A DNA stretch of 30,152 nucleotides from a virus: positions 1 through 30,152 of the IMG/VR virus record IMGVR_UViG_3300032316_000872, one strand, 5' to 3'. The notes under the pieces were generated by a model. That model was not told the DNA's origin and ran no database searches. It saw only the letters and a list, made by a program, of their open reading frames with translations. A program made the position numbers and the translations under genes. This document shows positions 22,497 to 29,667 of this stretch, in pieces; position 1 is the stretch's first letter; every line of letters begins with the position of its first letter.

Positions 22497-23702
22497 ATGA
22501 GCTACTTTGGCGAAGATTTCCTCAAAGGATTCTTCGGCGCCGACGGTCTTAAGGACTATAGTCATGCGGCCAAGACCTTTCGTACCAACGGCTACGAACT
22601 CACACCGCGTTACAAGTTTCTTTTTCATGTGTTTTTTACCATAAACACAGGACAAATTCCACAGTTGGCCAATGCATTTGGCGATGGCGATGTAGCCACA
22701 GTGGGGCTCATGGTCAAGACTGTGCAGTTACCTACCTACAGTATTACTGTGGACACTATGAATCAGTACAATAGAAAAAAACTGGTTCAAAGCAAGATCA
22801 ATTATAACCCAGTGCAGATCGTGTTCAACGATGATCAAAGCGACTTGATTCGTAACATGTGGTACAACTACTATCGTTACTACTATAAAGATTCAACCTA
22901 CAACTATGACAATGCAGCCAGTATCAACGGCAGCATTGGTCGATTACAAACAGAAACAAATGGATTTGGCTACGGCACTGGTGATATTTACGAAAACAGT
23001 CGTCAGGTCAACGACTGGGGTTATGCCGGTGAAGGCTATCAGGACGCTTTGGCCTTGCCTGGTTCCACAGTAAATCCCACTACCAAACCACCATTCTTCC
23101 GTGACATCAAGATCTACGGACTTAGTCAGAAAAAGTTTGCCAGCTATGTGCTGATCAATCCCATGATCACAGAATGGCAACACGACACCTATGACTACAG
23201 TCAAGGTGGTGCAACCATGACCAATAGCATGACTGTGGCATACGAAACAGTCAAGTATTTCAATGGTTATACAGGCGGCAATCAGCCCAGTTCGACCGTG
23301 GTGGGTTTTGCAGATCCTAACCGCTATGTTGTGACTCGTAGTGCTTTGGCTCGCCCAGGATCAACTTCCACAGTGTTTGGTCAAGGCGGTCTGGTTGATG
23401 CCGGTGTTGGATTGTTACAAGATCTCAATGCCTTGCAAACTGGACAGGGAGGCCTACAAAACGTGTTGGGTGCGGTACAGAAAGCCGGCACAGCATTTGA
23501 AACATTCAAAGGCAAAAACATTGCCAGCATAGCCAATCAAGAAGCTCGACAAGCAGCACCCCAGATTCTACAGGCTGCTCTTCCAGGTGCAGTAAGGCAA
23601 GCAATTAATGGGGCCAACGGACAGTTGTTTCCTAAAGCTCCTAGCCTAGGAACTGGAGTGGGCTCCGGTATCCTAGGCCCTAGTTCGCGGATTGGATTTT
23701 AA
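22497..23702 (+). CDS. Tube-family structural protein, candidate tube initiator (gp54-like)
   Basis: The 401-residue protein resembles T4 gp54. VGLMVKTVQLPTYSITVDTMNQYNRKKLVQSKINYNPVQIVFNDDQSDLIRNMWYNYY parallels the gp54 segment TGLTVYSVQMPENRLGYEMDKFHNAP followed by PLVISFRMDHQASNYRAMQDWV. NSMTVAYETVKYFNG near residue 250 matches the final barrel strand. gp54 is the tube-like protein that starts tube growth on the baseplate. The middle contains a long loop rich in Tyr, Asn and Gly (YRYYYKDSTYNYDN). The last 100 residues are Gly/Ala/Gln-rich. The gene sits directly after gp19, whereas gene 54 in T4 is in another block, so a divergent second tube protein is the alternative. Confidence is good for tube family, moderate for initiator function. 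Confidence 0.55.
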   Translation: MSYFGEDFLKGFFGADGLKDYSHAAKTFRTNGYELTPRYKFLFHVFFTINTGQIPQLANAFGDGDVATVGLMVKTVQLPTYSITVDTMNQYNRKKLVQSKINYNPVQIVFNDDQSDLIRNMWYNYYRYYYKDSTYNYDNAASINGSIGRLQTETNGFGYGTGDIYENSRQVNDWGYAGEGYQDALALPGSTVNPTTKPPFFRDIKIYGLSQKKFASYVLINPMITEWQHDTYDYSQGGATMTNSMTVAYETVKYFNGYTGGNQPSSTVVGFADPNRYVVTRSALARPGSTSTVFGQGGLVDAGVGLLQDLNALQTGQGGLQNVLGAVQKAGTAFETFKGKNIASIANQEARQAAPQILQAALPGAVRQAINGANGQLFPKAPSLGTGVGSGILGPSSRIGF

Positions 23703-24065
23703 ATGGGTACTACAGTCAACTACGCCAATCCCAACATTGACGGAACAGTTAAAATATTTGATCAGTTTTATGCCTATGAGGCCAATGTGCCACAACTTCA
23801 GTACGATGCGGTCAATAGCTACTTCCGCAGTGTGTTTGATACTGAAGAAGCAGCCGGCAATTTTACTGTGTCGGTGTTCAGAATTAGCGAAAGTAGTGGC
23901 ATACCGGTTATGACCTTGTTGCAGGAATTTCAAGGACAGTCAGCCCCAGAAATAACCCTGACCCTGGCCTACTATCTCAACAACACTCGCAGCAGTTCAA
24001 CCCTGCTGGGATTAAATGTTGCCACTCAACCTAACTTTTATGCCGCCAGGAATGTAAGGCAGTAA
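23703..24065 (+). CDS. Unknown virion-associated protein between tube and gp4 genes
   Basis: This 120-residue protein starts MGTTVNYANPNIDGTVKIFD. It has alternating strands and one helix (QLQYDAVNSYFRSVF), no signal peptide, membrane segment or Cys, and ends NFYAARNVRQ. The start codon directly follows the stop of the tube-family gene, and gp4 begins one base after its own stop, so all three are co-translated as one late unit. Its size and beta-rich make-up would suit a tail-completion or baseplate component. I could not match it to gp3, gp53 or another named T4 protein. No catalytic motif was found. Confidence 0.6.
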   Translation: MGTTVNYANPNIDGTVKIFDQFYAYEANVPQLQYDAVNSYFRSVFDTEEAAGNFTVSVFRISESSGIPVMTLLQEFQGQSAPEITLTLAYYLNNTRSSSTLLGLNVATQPNFYAARNVRQ

Positions 24066-24066
24066 C

Positions 24067-24507
24067 ATGTCCAACAAGTTCCGCCAGGGCTTTTACGAAA
24101 TAAAAAACATGCAAAAGTACGTGGGCAAGGGTCGCCCCAAGTACAGATCGGGCTGGGAAATGACTTTTATGATGTTTTTGGACAACAACGAACACATCAT
24201 ACAGTGGGCCAGTGAAAGCGTCAGTATACCTTATCGTAATCCCATTACCGGTAAAGCCAGCATGTATGTGCCAGATTTTTTGGTAACCTATCGCAATCGT
24301 GACAATACTGTGCGTGCAGAATTAATTGAAATTAAACCCAAAAGTCAAAGTATCATAGAAGAACGGCAAAGCCAGCGTGATCGTGCGCAGGTAGCTATTA
24401 ACTACGCCAAATGGGATCAGGCAGTAAAATGGTGCAGAGCCAACGGCCTGACCTTTCGCGTAATTACCGAAGATCAGATATTCCACCAAGGCAACAAGAA
24501 AAAATAG
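24067..24507 (+). CDS. 4: Head completion protein (T4 gp4-like)
   Basis: The protein has 146 residues; T4 gp4 has about 150. The alignment runs through the whole chain: KNMQKYVGKGRPKYRSGWEMTFMMFLDNNEHIIQWASESVSIPY matches T4 KNPQKYTGDP...VYRSSWELKCMMKFDKNPNIVNWSSEE. Then YVPDFLVTYRNRD corresponds to YFVDFFVKYRNAD, and ELIEIKPKSQS to TLIEIKPFKQT, followed by AKWDQAVKWCRANGLTFRVIT. The fold resembles TnsA-type nucleases (E, D and ExK positions: WExxxM, PDFLV, EIK). T4 gp4 (with gp50) is needed to complete filled heads before the tail attaches. Whether it cuts DNA is not known from this sequence. The gene is followed by gp16 after a 26-base gap, unusual for T4 order. Confidence 0.9.
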   Translation: MSNKFRQGFYEIKNMQKYVGKGRPKYRSGWEMTFMMFLDNNEHIIQWASESVSIPYRNPITGKASMYVPDFLVTYRNRDNTVRAELIEIKPKSQSIIEERQSQRDRAQVAINYAKWDQAVKWCRANGLTFRVITEDQIFHQGNKKK

Positions 24508-24521
24508 GCTCATGTTGTACC

Positions 24522-24529
24522 GGTAAATA
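24522..24529 (+). promoter_or_regulatory. Weak late-promoter-like octamer before gp16 (GGTAAATA)
   Basis: GGTAAATA matches the late consensus at 6 of 8 positions and lies 4 bases before the gp16 ATG. No Shine-Dalgarno sequence is seen. This may be a leaderless start or chance. Confidence 0.25.
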
Positions 24530-24533
24530 CGGT

Positions 24534-25022
24534 ATGACTAGAAAACTTGAGTCCTTGTTTGACCTACCACCTTCTGACGAGCCGGCAACCGCAACAAGTC
24601 CTGATATAATACGGGCTGATATAGTGGCCATCGATGCGGCCATAGACAAAATAGATGCTGCCTTGCCTGCTGTGCGTGATCTGGATGCCAGTGATCAAGA
24701 GCTGGATGACATAGCTGCCAAAGCCACAGAAACTTTTGAAAACTTAACCGATCTAGGATTCAATGTGGACAGTCGTTTTGCCGCAGAACTGTTTGCTGTG
24801 GCCGGAACCATGCTGGGCCATGCACTCACAGCCAAAACTACCAAGCTACAAAAGAAATTAAAAGTGCTGGATCTGCAGATGAAAAAACTCAAACTGGATG
24901 CAGATGCGGCCAAAAACACCGGAGAAGAGCCTATCCAAACTGCACATGCCCAGGTGCTGAGTCGCAATGATCTGCTGGAAATGATCAAAGGCAGTCGAGA
25001 CCAAAACAATACAAAAGCATAA
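24534..25022 (+). CDS. 16: Small terminase subunit (T4 gp16-like)
   Basis: The protein has 162 residues from ATG 24534. A frame from 24411 exists, but it would overlap gp4 by 97 bases. N-terminal MTRKLESLFDLPP is followed by an acidic arm. FAAELFAVAGTMLGHALTAKTTKLQKKLKVLDLQMKKLKLD is the long helical pair of gp16-type small terminases (T4: [28 protein letters not shown]). The C-terminal AHAQVLSRNDLLEMI corresponds to T4 NIQNATVFMGSPTELMDEI. The subunit forms rings that select DNA ends and regulate the large terminase gp17. No gp17 gene follows, although the two are adjacent in T4 and most relatives. The next gene begins the cluster with capsid-targeting-like leaders. Confidence 0.88.
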   Translation: MTRKLESLFDLPPSDEPATATSPDIIRADIVAIDAAIDKIDAALPAVRDLDASDQELDDIAAKATETFENLTDLGFNVDSRFAAELFAVAGTMLGHALTAKTTKLQKKLKVLDLQMKKLKLDADAAKNTGEEPIQTAHAQVLSRNDLLEMIKGSRDQNNTKA

Positions 25023-25025
25023 ATA
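25018..25025 (+). promoter_or_regulatory. T4-type late promoter octamer for the cargo-like cluster (CATAAATA)
   Basis: CATAAATA overlaps the end of gp16 and lies 18 bases before the ATG at 25044, with TAGGGA between as ribosome-binding site. It probably drives 25044 and the genes downstream, which are coupled by overlaps or short gaps. Confidence 0.6.
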
Positions 25026-25043
25026 TCATATAGGGACACAAAC

Positions 25044-25652
25044 ATGAAAAATTTTCAAGAATACCTGGCCGAAAGCCAAAGAACTTATAATTACAGAATC
25101 AAAATTGTGGGCGATGTTGCGCCAGATTTTGTCAAAATGCTGGAAGAAAAACTTCGACAATTTGATCCTGTAAAAATTTCAACCATTAAAAAAACACCCA
25201 TACAGGCCAAGCCTGCAGACTTTCCTGCTGCTGCCAATGAAAGCGTGGCCAGCATGGATGTAGAGTTTCGCTATCCAGCCATTGAGCCACAGATACAACA
25301 GCTGGCACAACTGCTGGGTCTAAATCCCAATCGTATCCGCTTGCTGACTACTGCTTACGAAGACAGCATGGCTGAAGAGAAAGACAAGATTGCGGATCAA
25401 AACAAAGACCTATTGACCGACACAGACTATCCTGCACCTGATGCAGAACAACGGGCACTCAGCAAGGACTATTCAGCTGATCCGTACAAGCATGCTGTGT
25501 TGAAAAATGCTTACCGCAGTGAATTCACTGTGGCTGGTGGTAAAACACCTCCTGCAGAAACCACAAACGATTTACCAATGGGTAACACCAGCCCAATGAC
25601 CAAAGTCAAGAGACCACCACGCCCTGCAACCGGCGCCAACCCAAGAGGATAA
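25044..25652 (+). CDS. Candidate head-internal protein with a T4 IP-type N-terminal leader
   Basis: The protein has 202 residues. MKNFQEYLAES resembles the capsid-targeting leader of T4 internal proteins (MKTYQEFIAEA), including LAE followed by a small residue, the gp21 protease consensus (L/I-x-E, then A/S/G). After possible cleavage at E10, residues 14-110 form a small alpha/beta region (TYNYRIKIVGDVAPDFVKMLEEKLRQFD, then VASMDVEFRYPAIEPQIQQLAQLLGL) with the strand-helix-strand order of a ferredoxin-like fold. The tail is rich in Pro, Thr and Asp and probably disordered. No known family was recognised. Late expression and the position directly after gp16 suit a head component, either an internal cargo protein or a core/scaffold factor. 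Confidence 0.65.
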   Translation: MKNFQEYLAESQRTYNYRIKIVGDVAPDFVKMLEEKLRQFDPVKISTIKKTPIQAKPADFPAAANESVASMDVEFRYPAIEPQIQQLAQLLGLNPNRIRLLTTAYEDSMAEEKDKIADQNKDLLTDTDYPAPDAEQRALSKDYSADPYKHAVLKNAYRSEFTVAGGKTPPAETTNDLPMGNTSPMTKVKRPPRPATGANPRG

Positions 25653-25657
25653 TTAGA

Positions 25658-27781
25658 ATGACATTTTTTTACGATCTCAACAAACGCCTGGCCGACTTGG
25701 CTAAAAAACAAGACCTCACTGAGTCTGTACAAAGTGAGGCTAAAACTAAAAGACTTCCGGGTTTGCCGATTACTCAAAAAGATGTAGAGAAAAAATTTGG
25801 TGGATCAATGATTAAAATGGCTCAAGCAGCCAAGGAAGCTGGGTTTAGTGATGCTCGCATTGCTCAAGCTATGGACGACTTAAAACAAGGTAAAAATCCT
25901 AATGATCTAGCCGAAGCCGATTACTCAGCTAAAAAAGCTGCCGCTGGTAAAGACATTGGCAAGCCTGGAAAAATGTTTAGTAAGATTGCCAAAAGTGCAG
26001 GCAAAGAATACGGTAGCAAAGCAGCCGGGGAACGTGTGGCCGGAGCTGTATTAAATAAGTTGCGTGCCAAAGAAAGTGTTGACAAAGCCGAAGTAGACGA
26101 AAGCGCACTCCAGGCCTACATTGGCGACAAAAAATATGGCAAGAAGGGCATGGATGCACTTCGCAAGGCCGGACGTGAAGGTGCCAGCAAAGACAAAATG
26201 AGTCAGATCCGCAATCGTTACGACAAAATGGACGAAGCCGACATGGAAGAAGGCAATGAGTTTAGTGGCGAGTTAGCGCAAGCCCGTGCGTCTGGTGCAA
26301 AAGAATTCAAAGTCGATGGCAAGTCATATCCAGTCAAGGAAGGCGGAACGCCAATGACACCTAAACAAAAATCATTTGCTAAACTAGCACCTCCTGCCAA
26401 CAAGATCACATTTGCTGACAAGATTGCCGGCGCCAAGAAAGAAGTTGATGAAATGTTGGGTGATGTGGCCGCAGAAGCAATTAAAAGTGCTGTTGGAAAA
26501 AAGAAAGAACCACGTAGCAAGGGCACAGCGTTTGATCCAGAAGTGCTCAAGACCATGACAGCTACAGACCGGCATCCACGCTACGATGTCAAAGATACAG
26601 GTTATTCAAAACGTTATACTCGTAAGGTCCAAGACGAACCTGCTGATGATGCAGAAGTCAGTACAGAACCCAAGAAAAAGGGTCGTCCAAAGGGACCAGA
26701 TCGTGGTCCTGAGCGTGTTACTGCCAAGAGTTACAAATACAAGTCCGGTCGTCCTGGCAAAGCTATGGAAGGCAATATGGATCCAGCTGATTCGGGCGAG
26801 TATGATCGCGAAGGTGACATGGCCAAAGAACAGATGCACACTATTATAAGTGCGGCCAAAGAACTGCACCGCATCCTACGTGATGATGAAAACTTGCCAG
26901 AGTGGGTACAGAAAAAGATCACTCTAGCCAAGGAATACATTGACACCGCCAGAGACTACATGCTGACACAACATGCCGAACGTGCAGAAGAAGAGCCCAT
27001 TGCTGAAAAAGCTGTAAGCAAAAAACAACAACGGTTCATGGGCATGGCACATGCCATGCAAAAAGGTGAAAAAATCAAAGGCGCCGGTTCTGAACTTAAA
27101 AAAGTTGCCAAGACCATGAAAAAAGGCGATGTAGAAGATTTTGCCAAGACCAAACACAACGGCTTGCCAGAAAAAGCCAAGGCCAAAAAAACTGAAGGAG
27201 CCAAACCAGACTTCTTAGACGTAGACAAAGACGGCGACAAAAAAGAGCCAATGAAAAAAGCCGCCGGTGAGAAGAAAGAAAAGAAAGTTGAAGAAACGTC
27301 CACTGAGTCAACAACCAGTAAAGGTGGCTACAACTTTGGTGGTGGTGTATACGAAAGCCTAGACCGCAAATTTCAACAGGCTCTTACTGAAGGCATGAAT
27401 GTGTCAGTAAACATGAGCACAGGTCAAGACGGCAACCCCACAAAGAACATCACAATCAGTGCCGACGGCGAAGATGCTGACAAATTGGCCGACCTATTAA
27501 AAATGGCCGGACTTGACAGTCAAGATTCTACATGCAACACTTGTGGATCGACACCTTGTGGCTGTGAGAGCTTGGATGAGAACTCACCTGACTGGCCAAC
27601 CAATACCGAAACATCAGACAATGCCATGCAGTATTCGGGCGGCCTTAACGGTCCTAAGAGCACAGGTCAAACAACTGTTCCTGTAATTGCCAGTCAGTTG
27701 CGTAGACAGGTCAGCATGGAAGAAGGCGTAAAAATTGAGCAGTCCCTGTTCAAGCTGTACAATCAATACAAGCTCAAATGA
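25658..27781 (+). CDS. Large Lys/Ala/Glu-rich virion protein with AT-hook-like and DUF3008-like regions
   Basis: The protein has 707 residues. MTFFYDLNKRLADLAKK is a familiar start in marine myovirus contigs. Possible prohead-protease sites are L20-T-E-S and L576-T-E-G. Residues 65-250 are helical and charged. K339-K-K-G342-R-P-K is a canonical AT-hook core and a second GRP lies at 364-366, so minor-groove DNA contact is possible. Residues 453-506 (VSKKQQRFMGMAHAMQKGE to FAKTKHNGLPEK) resemble DUF3008. D521-V-D-K-D-G-D looks like a Ca-binding turn. C626-xx-C629-xxxx-C634-x-C636 may bind metal. The C-terminus ends MEEGVKIEQSLFKLYNQYKLK. A head-core or packaged DNA-binding protein is the working idea. 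The start follows AGAGGA and couples to the gene before. Confidence 0.65.
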   Translation: MTFFYDLNKRLADLAKKQDLTESVQSEAKTKRLPGLPITQKDVEKKFGGSMIKMAQAAKEAGFSDARIAQAMDDLKQGKNPNDLAEADYSAKKAAAGKDIGKPGKMFSKIAKSAGKEYGSKAAGERVAGAVLNKLRAKESVDKAEVDESALQAYIGDKKYGKKGMDALRKAGREGASKDKMSQIRNRYDKMDEADMEEGNEFSGELAQARASGAKEFKVDGKSYPVKEGGTPMTPKQKSFAKLAPPANKITFADKIAGAKKEVDEMLGDVAAEAIKSAVGKKKEPRSKGTAFDPEVLKTMTATDRHPRYDVKDTGYSKRYTRKVQDEPADDAEVSTEPKKKGRPKGPDRGPERVTAKSYKYKSGRPGKAMEGNMDPADSGEYDREGDMAKEQMHTIISAAKELHRILRDDENLPEWVQKKITLAKEYIDTARDYMLTQHAERAEEEPIAEKAVSKKQQRFMGMAHAMQKGEKIKGAGSELKKVAKTMKKGDVEDFAKTKHNGLPEKAKAKKTEGAKPDFLDVDKDGDKKEPMKKAAGEKKEKKVEETSTESTTSKGGYNFGGGVYESLDRKFQQALTEGMNVSVNMSTGQDGNPTKNITISADGEDADKLADLLKMAGLDSQDSTCNTCGSTPCGCESLDENSPDWPTNTETSDNAMQYSGGLNGPKSTGQTTVPVIASQLRRQVSMEEGVKIEQSLFKLYNQYKLK

Positions 27782-28611
27782 AAACGCTAAAAGAATACAT
27801 TGCCGAATCTGAATCATGGATGCAAACACCAGCAGACGGTGATGTGTTTGCTATTGAATTTGAAGACGACACACTAGTAGAAACTTATATCATAGAAGTA
27901 GCCGACGACTGTATTTTGTTGGATGCTACCCCAGAAATCATGGCTGTGTTGGAACAATGGGCTGCACTGGAAGACACCGATGAAGGCGATTCGGGTGTGA
28001 TACTTGAGACCATGGGCTATGGCAGTCTTGTGGGTGAAGAAGATGATCCATACGCACAGTTGCGTAAAGATGCTGCCGCAATGACCGCACAGCAAATGAC
28101 ATCTAAATCTTCTGCGCCCAAACCTGGATTTATGGCGCAGGTCGGCGACAAGATCATAGGCGGAGTCAAAGGTGCTGCTAAAGGATTTGCAGGAGGCGCA
28201 ACCGCTGTAGAAGAAGGCGCCATGAAGCACGAAATGATGCAGAATGCTGAACGCATGAGCCTGGCGCAGTTTAAGGACCGCTATGGTGACGAAGATTGGA
28301 TCGAAGAATTTTGGAACGCTATCATGGGCGACATCGACGAAGCCAAGTATCAAGGCCGTGAGGTTCAGTTAAACAAGCCCATGGCCGGCGATGTAAAAAA
28401 ATCAAAAGTGTATGTGCGAGATCCTGCCACTGGCAACATCAAAAAAGTAAACTTTGGACACGGTGGCAAGACTGCCAAGCGTCTTGGTCAAAAGACCATG
28501 AAAATCAAAAAATCAAATCCTGCTCGCAGAAAGAGTTTTAGAGCTCGTCATAACTGTGCGAATCCGGGACCAAAAACCAAGGCGCGATATTGGTCGTGTC
28601 GTGCCTGGTAA
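27778..28611 (+). CDS. Candidate head-internal protein: leader, acidic half, basic Cys-containing tail
   Basis: The protein has 277 residues and overlaps the previous gene by 4 bases (ATGA). MKTLKEYIAES is even closer to the T4 internal-protein leader MKTYQEFIAEA, with IAE followed by Ser at the expected protease site. Residues 15-100 are strongly acidic (FEDDTLVETYIIEVADD). Residues 110-140 are Gly/Ala-rich (KIIGGVKGAAKGFAGGA). From about 190 the chain becomes very basic: KYQGREVQLNKPMAGDVKKSKVYV, then NPARRKSFRARHNCANPGPKTKARYWSCRAW. That ending, with two Cys and an Arg/Trp pattern, recurs in marine T4-like phage proteins of unknown role. The acidic and basic halves could contact each other or DNA. 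No catalytic motif was seen. Confidence 0.65.
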   Translation: MKTLKEYIAESESWMQTPADGDVFAIEFEDDTLVETYIIEVADDCILLDATPEIMAVLEQWAALEDTDEGDSGVILETMGYGSLVGEEDDPYAQLRKDAAAMTAQQMTSKSSAPKPGFMAQVGDKIIGGVKGAAKGFAGGATAVEEGAMKHEMMQNAERMSLAQFKDRYGDEDWIEEFWNAIMGDIDEAKYQGREVQLNKPMAGDVKKSKVYVRDPATGNIKKVNFGHGGKTAKRLGQKTMKIKKSNPARRKSFRARHNCANPGPKTKARYWSCRAW

Positions 28612-28628
28612 TATAAGGAAAAATAAAA

Positions 28629-28919
28629 ATGCCACAAGCCAACGTAATCAGCACAGCAGCAAATGCAACATGGTACACTGACAAAGCAGAAATTACTGCG
28701 TTAGATGATGCTGTTACCTATCAAGTATATGCCACAGCCCTGGGCACAGCCGCACCAGTGGGCAATATCTGGAGCAACGCTGTAGCAGTTGGCGCCAACA
28801 CCACAACACAGATTTATGTAGGGGCTGGCAACAAGCTCACAGTAACAGGAACATTTACAGCTGCCGAGTTAGGCACAGCCAGTTCAGCTCAAGAAGGTGT
28901 CGTTGGCGGAGGTGCCTAG
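28629..28919 (+). CDS. Small beta-rich virion protein
   Basis: This 96-residue protein starts after AAGGA (28615-28619) and a 9-base spacer. It is Ala/Thr/Val-rich with regular strands (TYQVYATALGTAAPVGNIWSNAVAV, then TQIYVGAGNKLTVTGTF) and ends FTAAELGTASSAQEG, a pattern I have seen in small marine-phage structural proteins. There is no Cys, signal peptide, membrane helix or protease-leader motif, in contrast to its neighbours. It could be a capsid decoration protein or a small fibre component; the sequence does not decide. Its last codons contain the GGAGG that initiates the next gene. Confidence 0.55.
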   Translation: MPQANVISTAANATWYTDKAEITALDDAVTYQVYATALGTAAPVGNIWSNAVAVGANTTTQIYVGAGNKLTVTGTFTAAELGTASSAQEGVVGGGA

Positions 28920-28921
28920 CA

Positions 28922-29287
28922 GTGCGAGCTCGAGAGTTTCTCATGGAGAAACACGCTGGTAAAATTGGACAACGAAAAAGTCAATCCACGGTTGGTCTTA
29001 ACAAGTTTAGCAATGTGTCCGATAGATATTACGAACTCAATCGAGTTATGATGGCCGTGGCCTCCACAGATGGTACATTTGTTCCAGACACAGATCACGA
29101 ATCTTGGGTAGGACATAACAATGTAGCCATGCCCTACACTGAAGTTGAACAACGCATGTTGGAAAAAGCATTCCAAGCAGTAGGAGTAGACTACAAAGAC
29201 CTCAACAATGGCGATTTAAAAAGTAAAGAATTAACCAGCACCAATATTCAAAGTCCAGTTACTGGATTCAAGGGATACCCTAGATGA
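28922..29287 (+). CDS. MRAREF-family candidate head-internal protein (GTG start)
   Basis: The protein has 121 residues from GTG 28922. The start is supported by GGAGG at 28908-28912, nine bases upstream, and by the MRAREFLMEK leader it gives. That leader has the same order as MKTYQEFIAE of T4 internal proteins (basic, then E-F-hydrophobic-x-E) with one residue fewer. Lys rather than a small residue follows the Glu, so protease cleavage is less certain here. The middle is basic at the start (KIGQRKSQSTVGLNKF) with a helix ending VEQRMLEKAFQAVGVDYKDL. It ends IQSPVTGFKGYPR, almost the same tag as the next gene's RSPINSFKGYPR. The two genes overlap at ATGA. Function is unknown. Confidence 0.6.
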   Translation: MRAREFLMEKHAGKIGQRKSQSTVGLNKFSNVSDRYYELNRVMMAVASTDGTFVPDTDHESWVGHNNVAMPYTEVEQRMLEKAFQAVGVDYKDLNNGDLKSKELTSTNIQSPVTGFKGYPR

Positions 29288-29667
29288 GAGCCCGTGAATT
29301 TGTCACAGAAAGCCGTGCAAAACTTCCGGTAGAGGCCAGTGCTCCCATGCACGACACCTACATGTTGCCAGGCTTAAGAAACAACGATGCATATCGTAGC
29401 TACAGATTTGGTGTGGCCATGGCCCGTGCCCGAGCTGACATAGGCGGCGACGGCAAAGATTTACCCAAGTGGAATACCGAAAGTGCCATGGGCATGTATG
29501 GTATTGTGGCCGGCTTTGACGAAACAGTAGATCCTGTGATTGATCTGGCGCTAAAAATGACCAACATACCGGGCGGCAAAATAGCTGTAAGTTCAGATGC
29601 TAGCGAAGAACCTGCATATGTGGACACACGCAGTCCAATAAATAGTTTTAAAGGATACCCAAGATAA
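29284..29667 (+). CDS. MRAREF-family candidate head-internal protein, paralogous tags
   Basis: The protein has 127 residues from ATG 29284, overlapping the previous gene by 4 bases. It starts MRAREFVTESRAK, with VTE then Ser, close to a protease site. It ends with the FKGYPR tag shared with its neighbour. The body between the tags (APMHDTYMLPGLRNNDAYRSYRFGVAMARARADIGGDGKDL, then TESAMGMYGIVAGFDETVDP) shows no clear similarity to the upstream gene. There is a helix rich in Ala and Arg and a Gly-Asp-Gly turn. Its TAA overlaps the next ATG by one base (TAATG). The pattern suggests modular cargo built on common end tags. No enzyme motif was recognised. Confidence 0.6.
   Translation: MRAREFVTESRAKLPVEASAPMHDTYMLPGLRNNDAYRSYRFGVAMARARADIGGDGKDLPKWNTESAMGMYGIVAGFDETVDPVIDLALKMTNIPGGKIAVSSDASEEPAYVDTRSPINSFKGYPR

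Noticed and set aside
22492-22499. TATAAT-like sequence before the second tube-family gene.
   Set aside because: No -35 box at the right distance. The TATAAT overlaps the start codon and is best explained by chance.
24411-24533. Upstream extension of gp16.
   Set aside because: It would overlap gp4 by 97 bases. The ATG at 24534 gives the expected family N-terminus.
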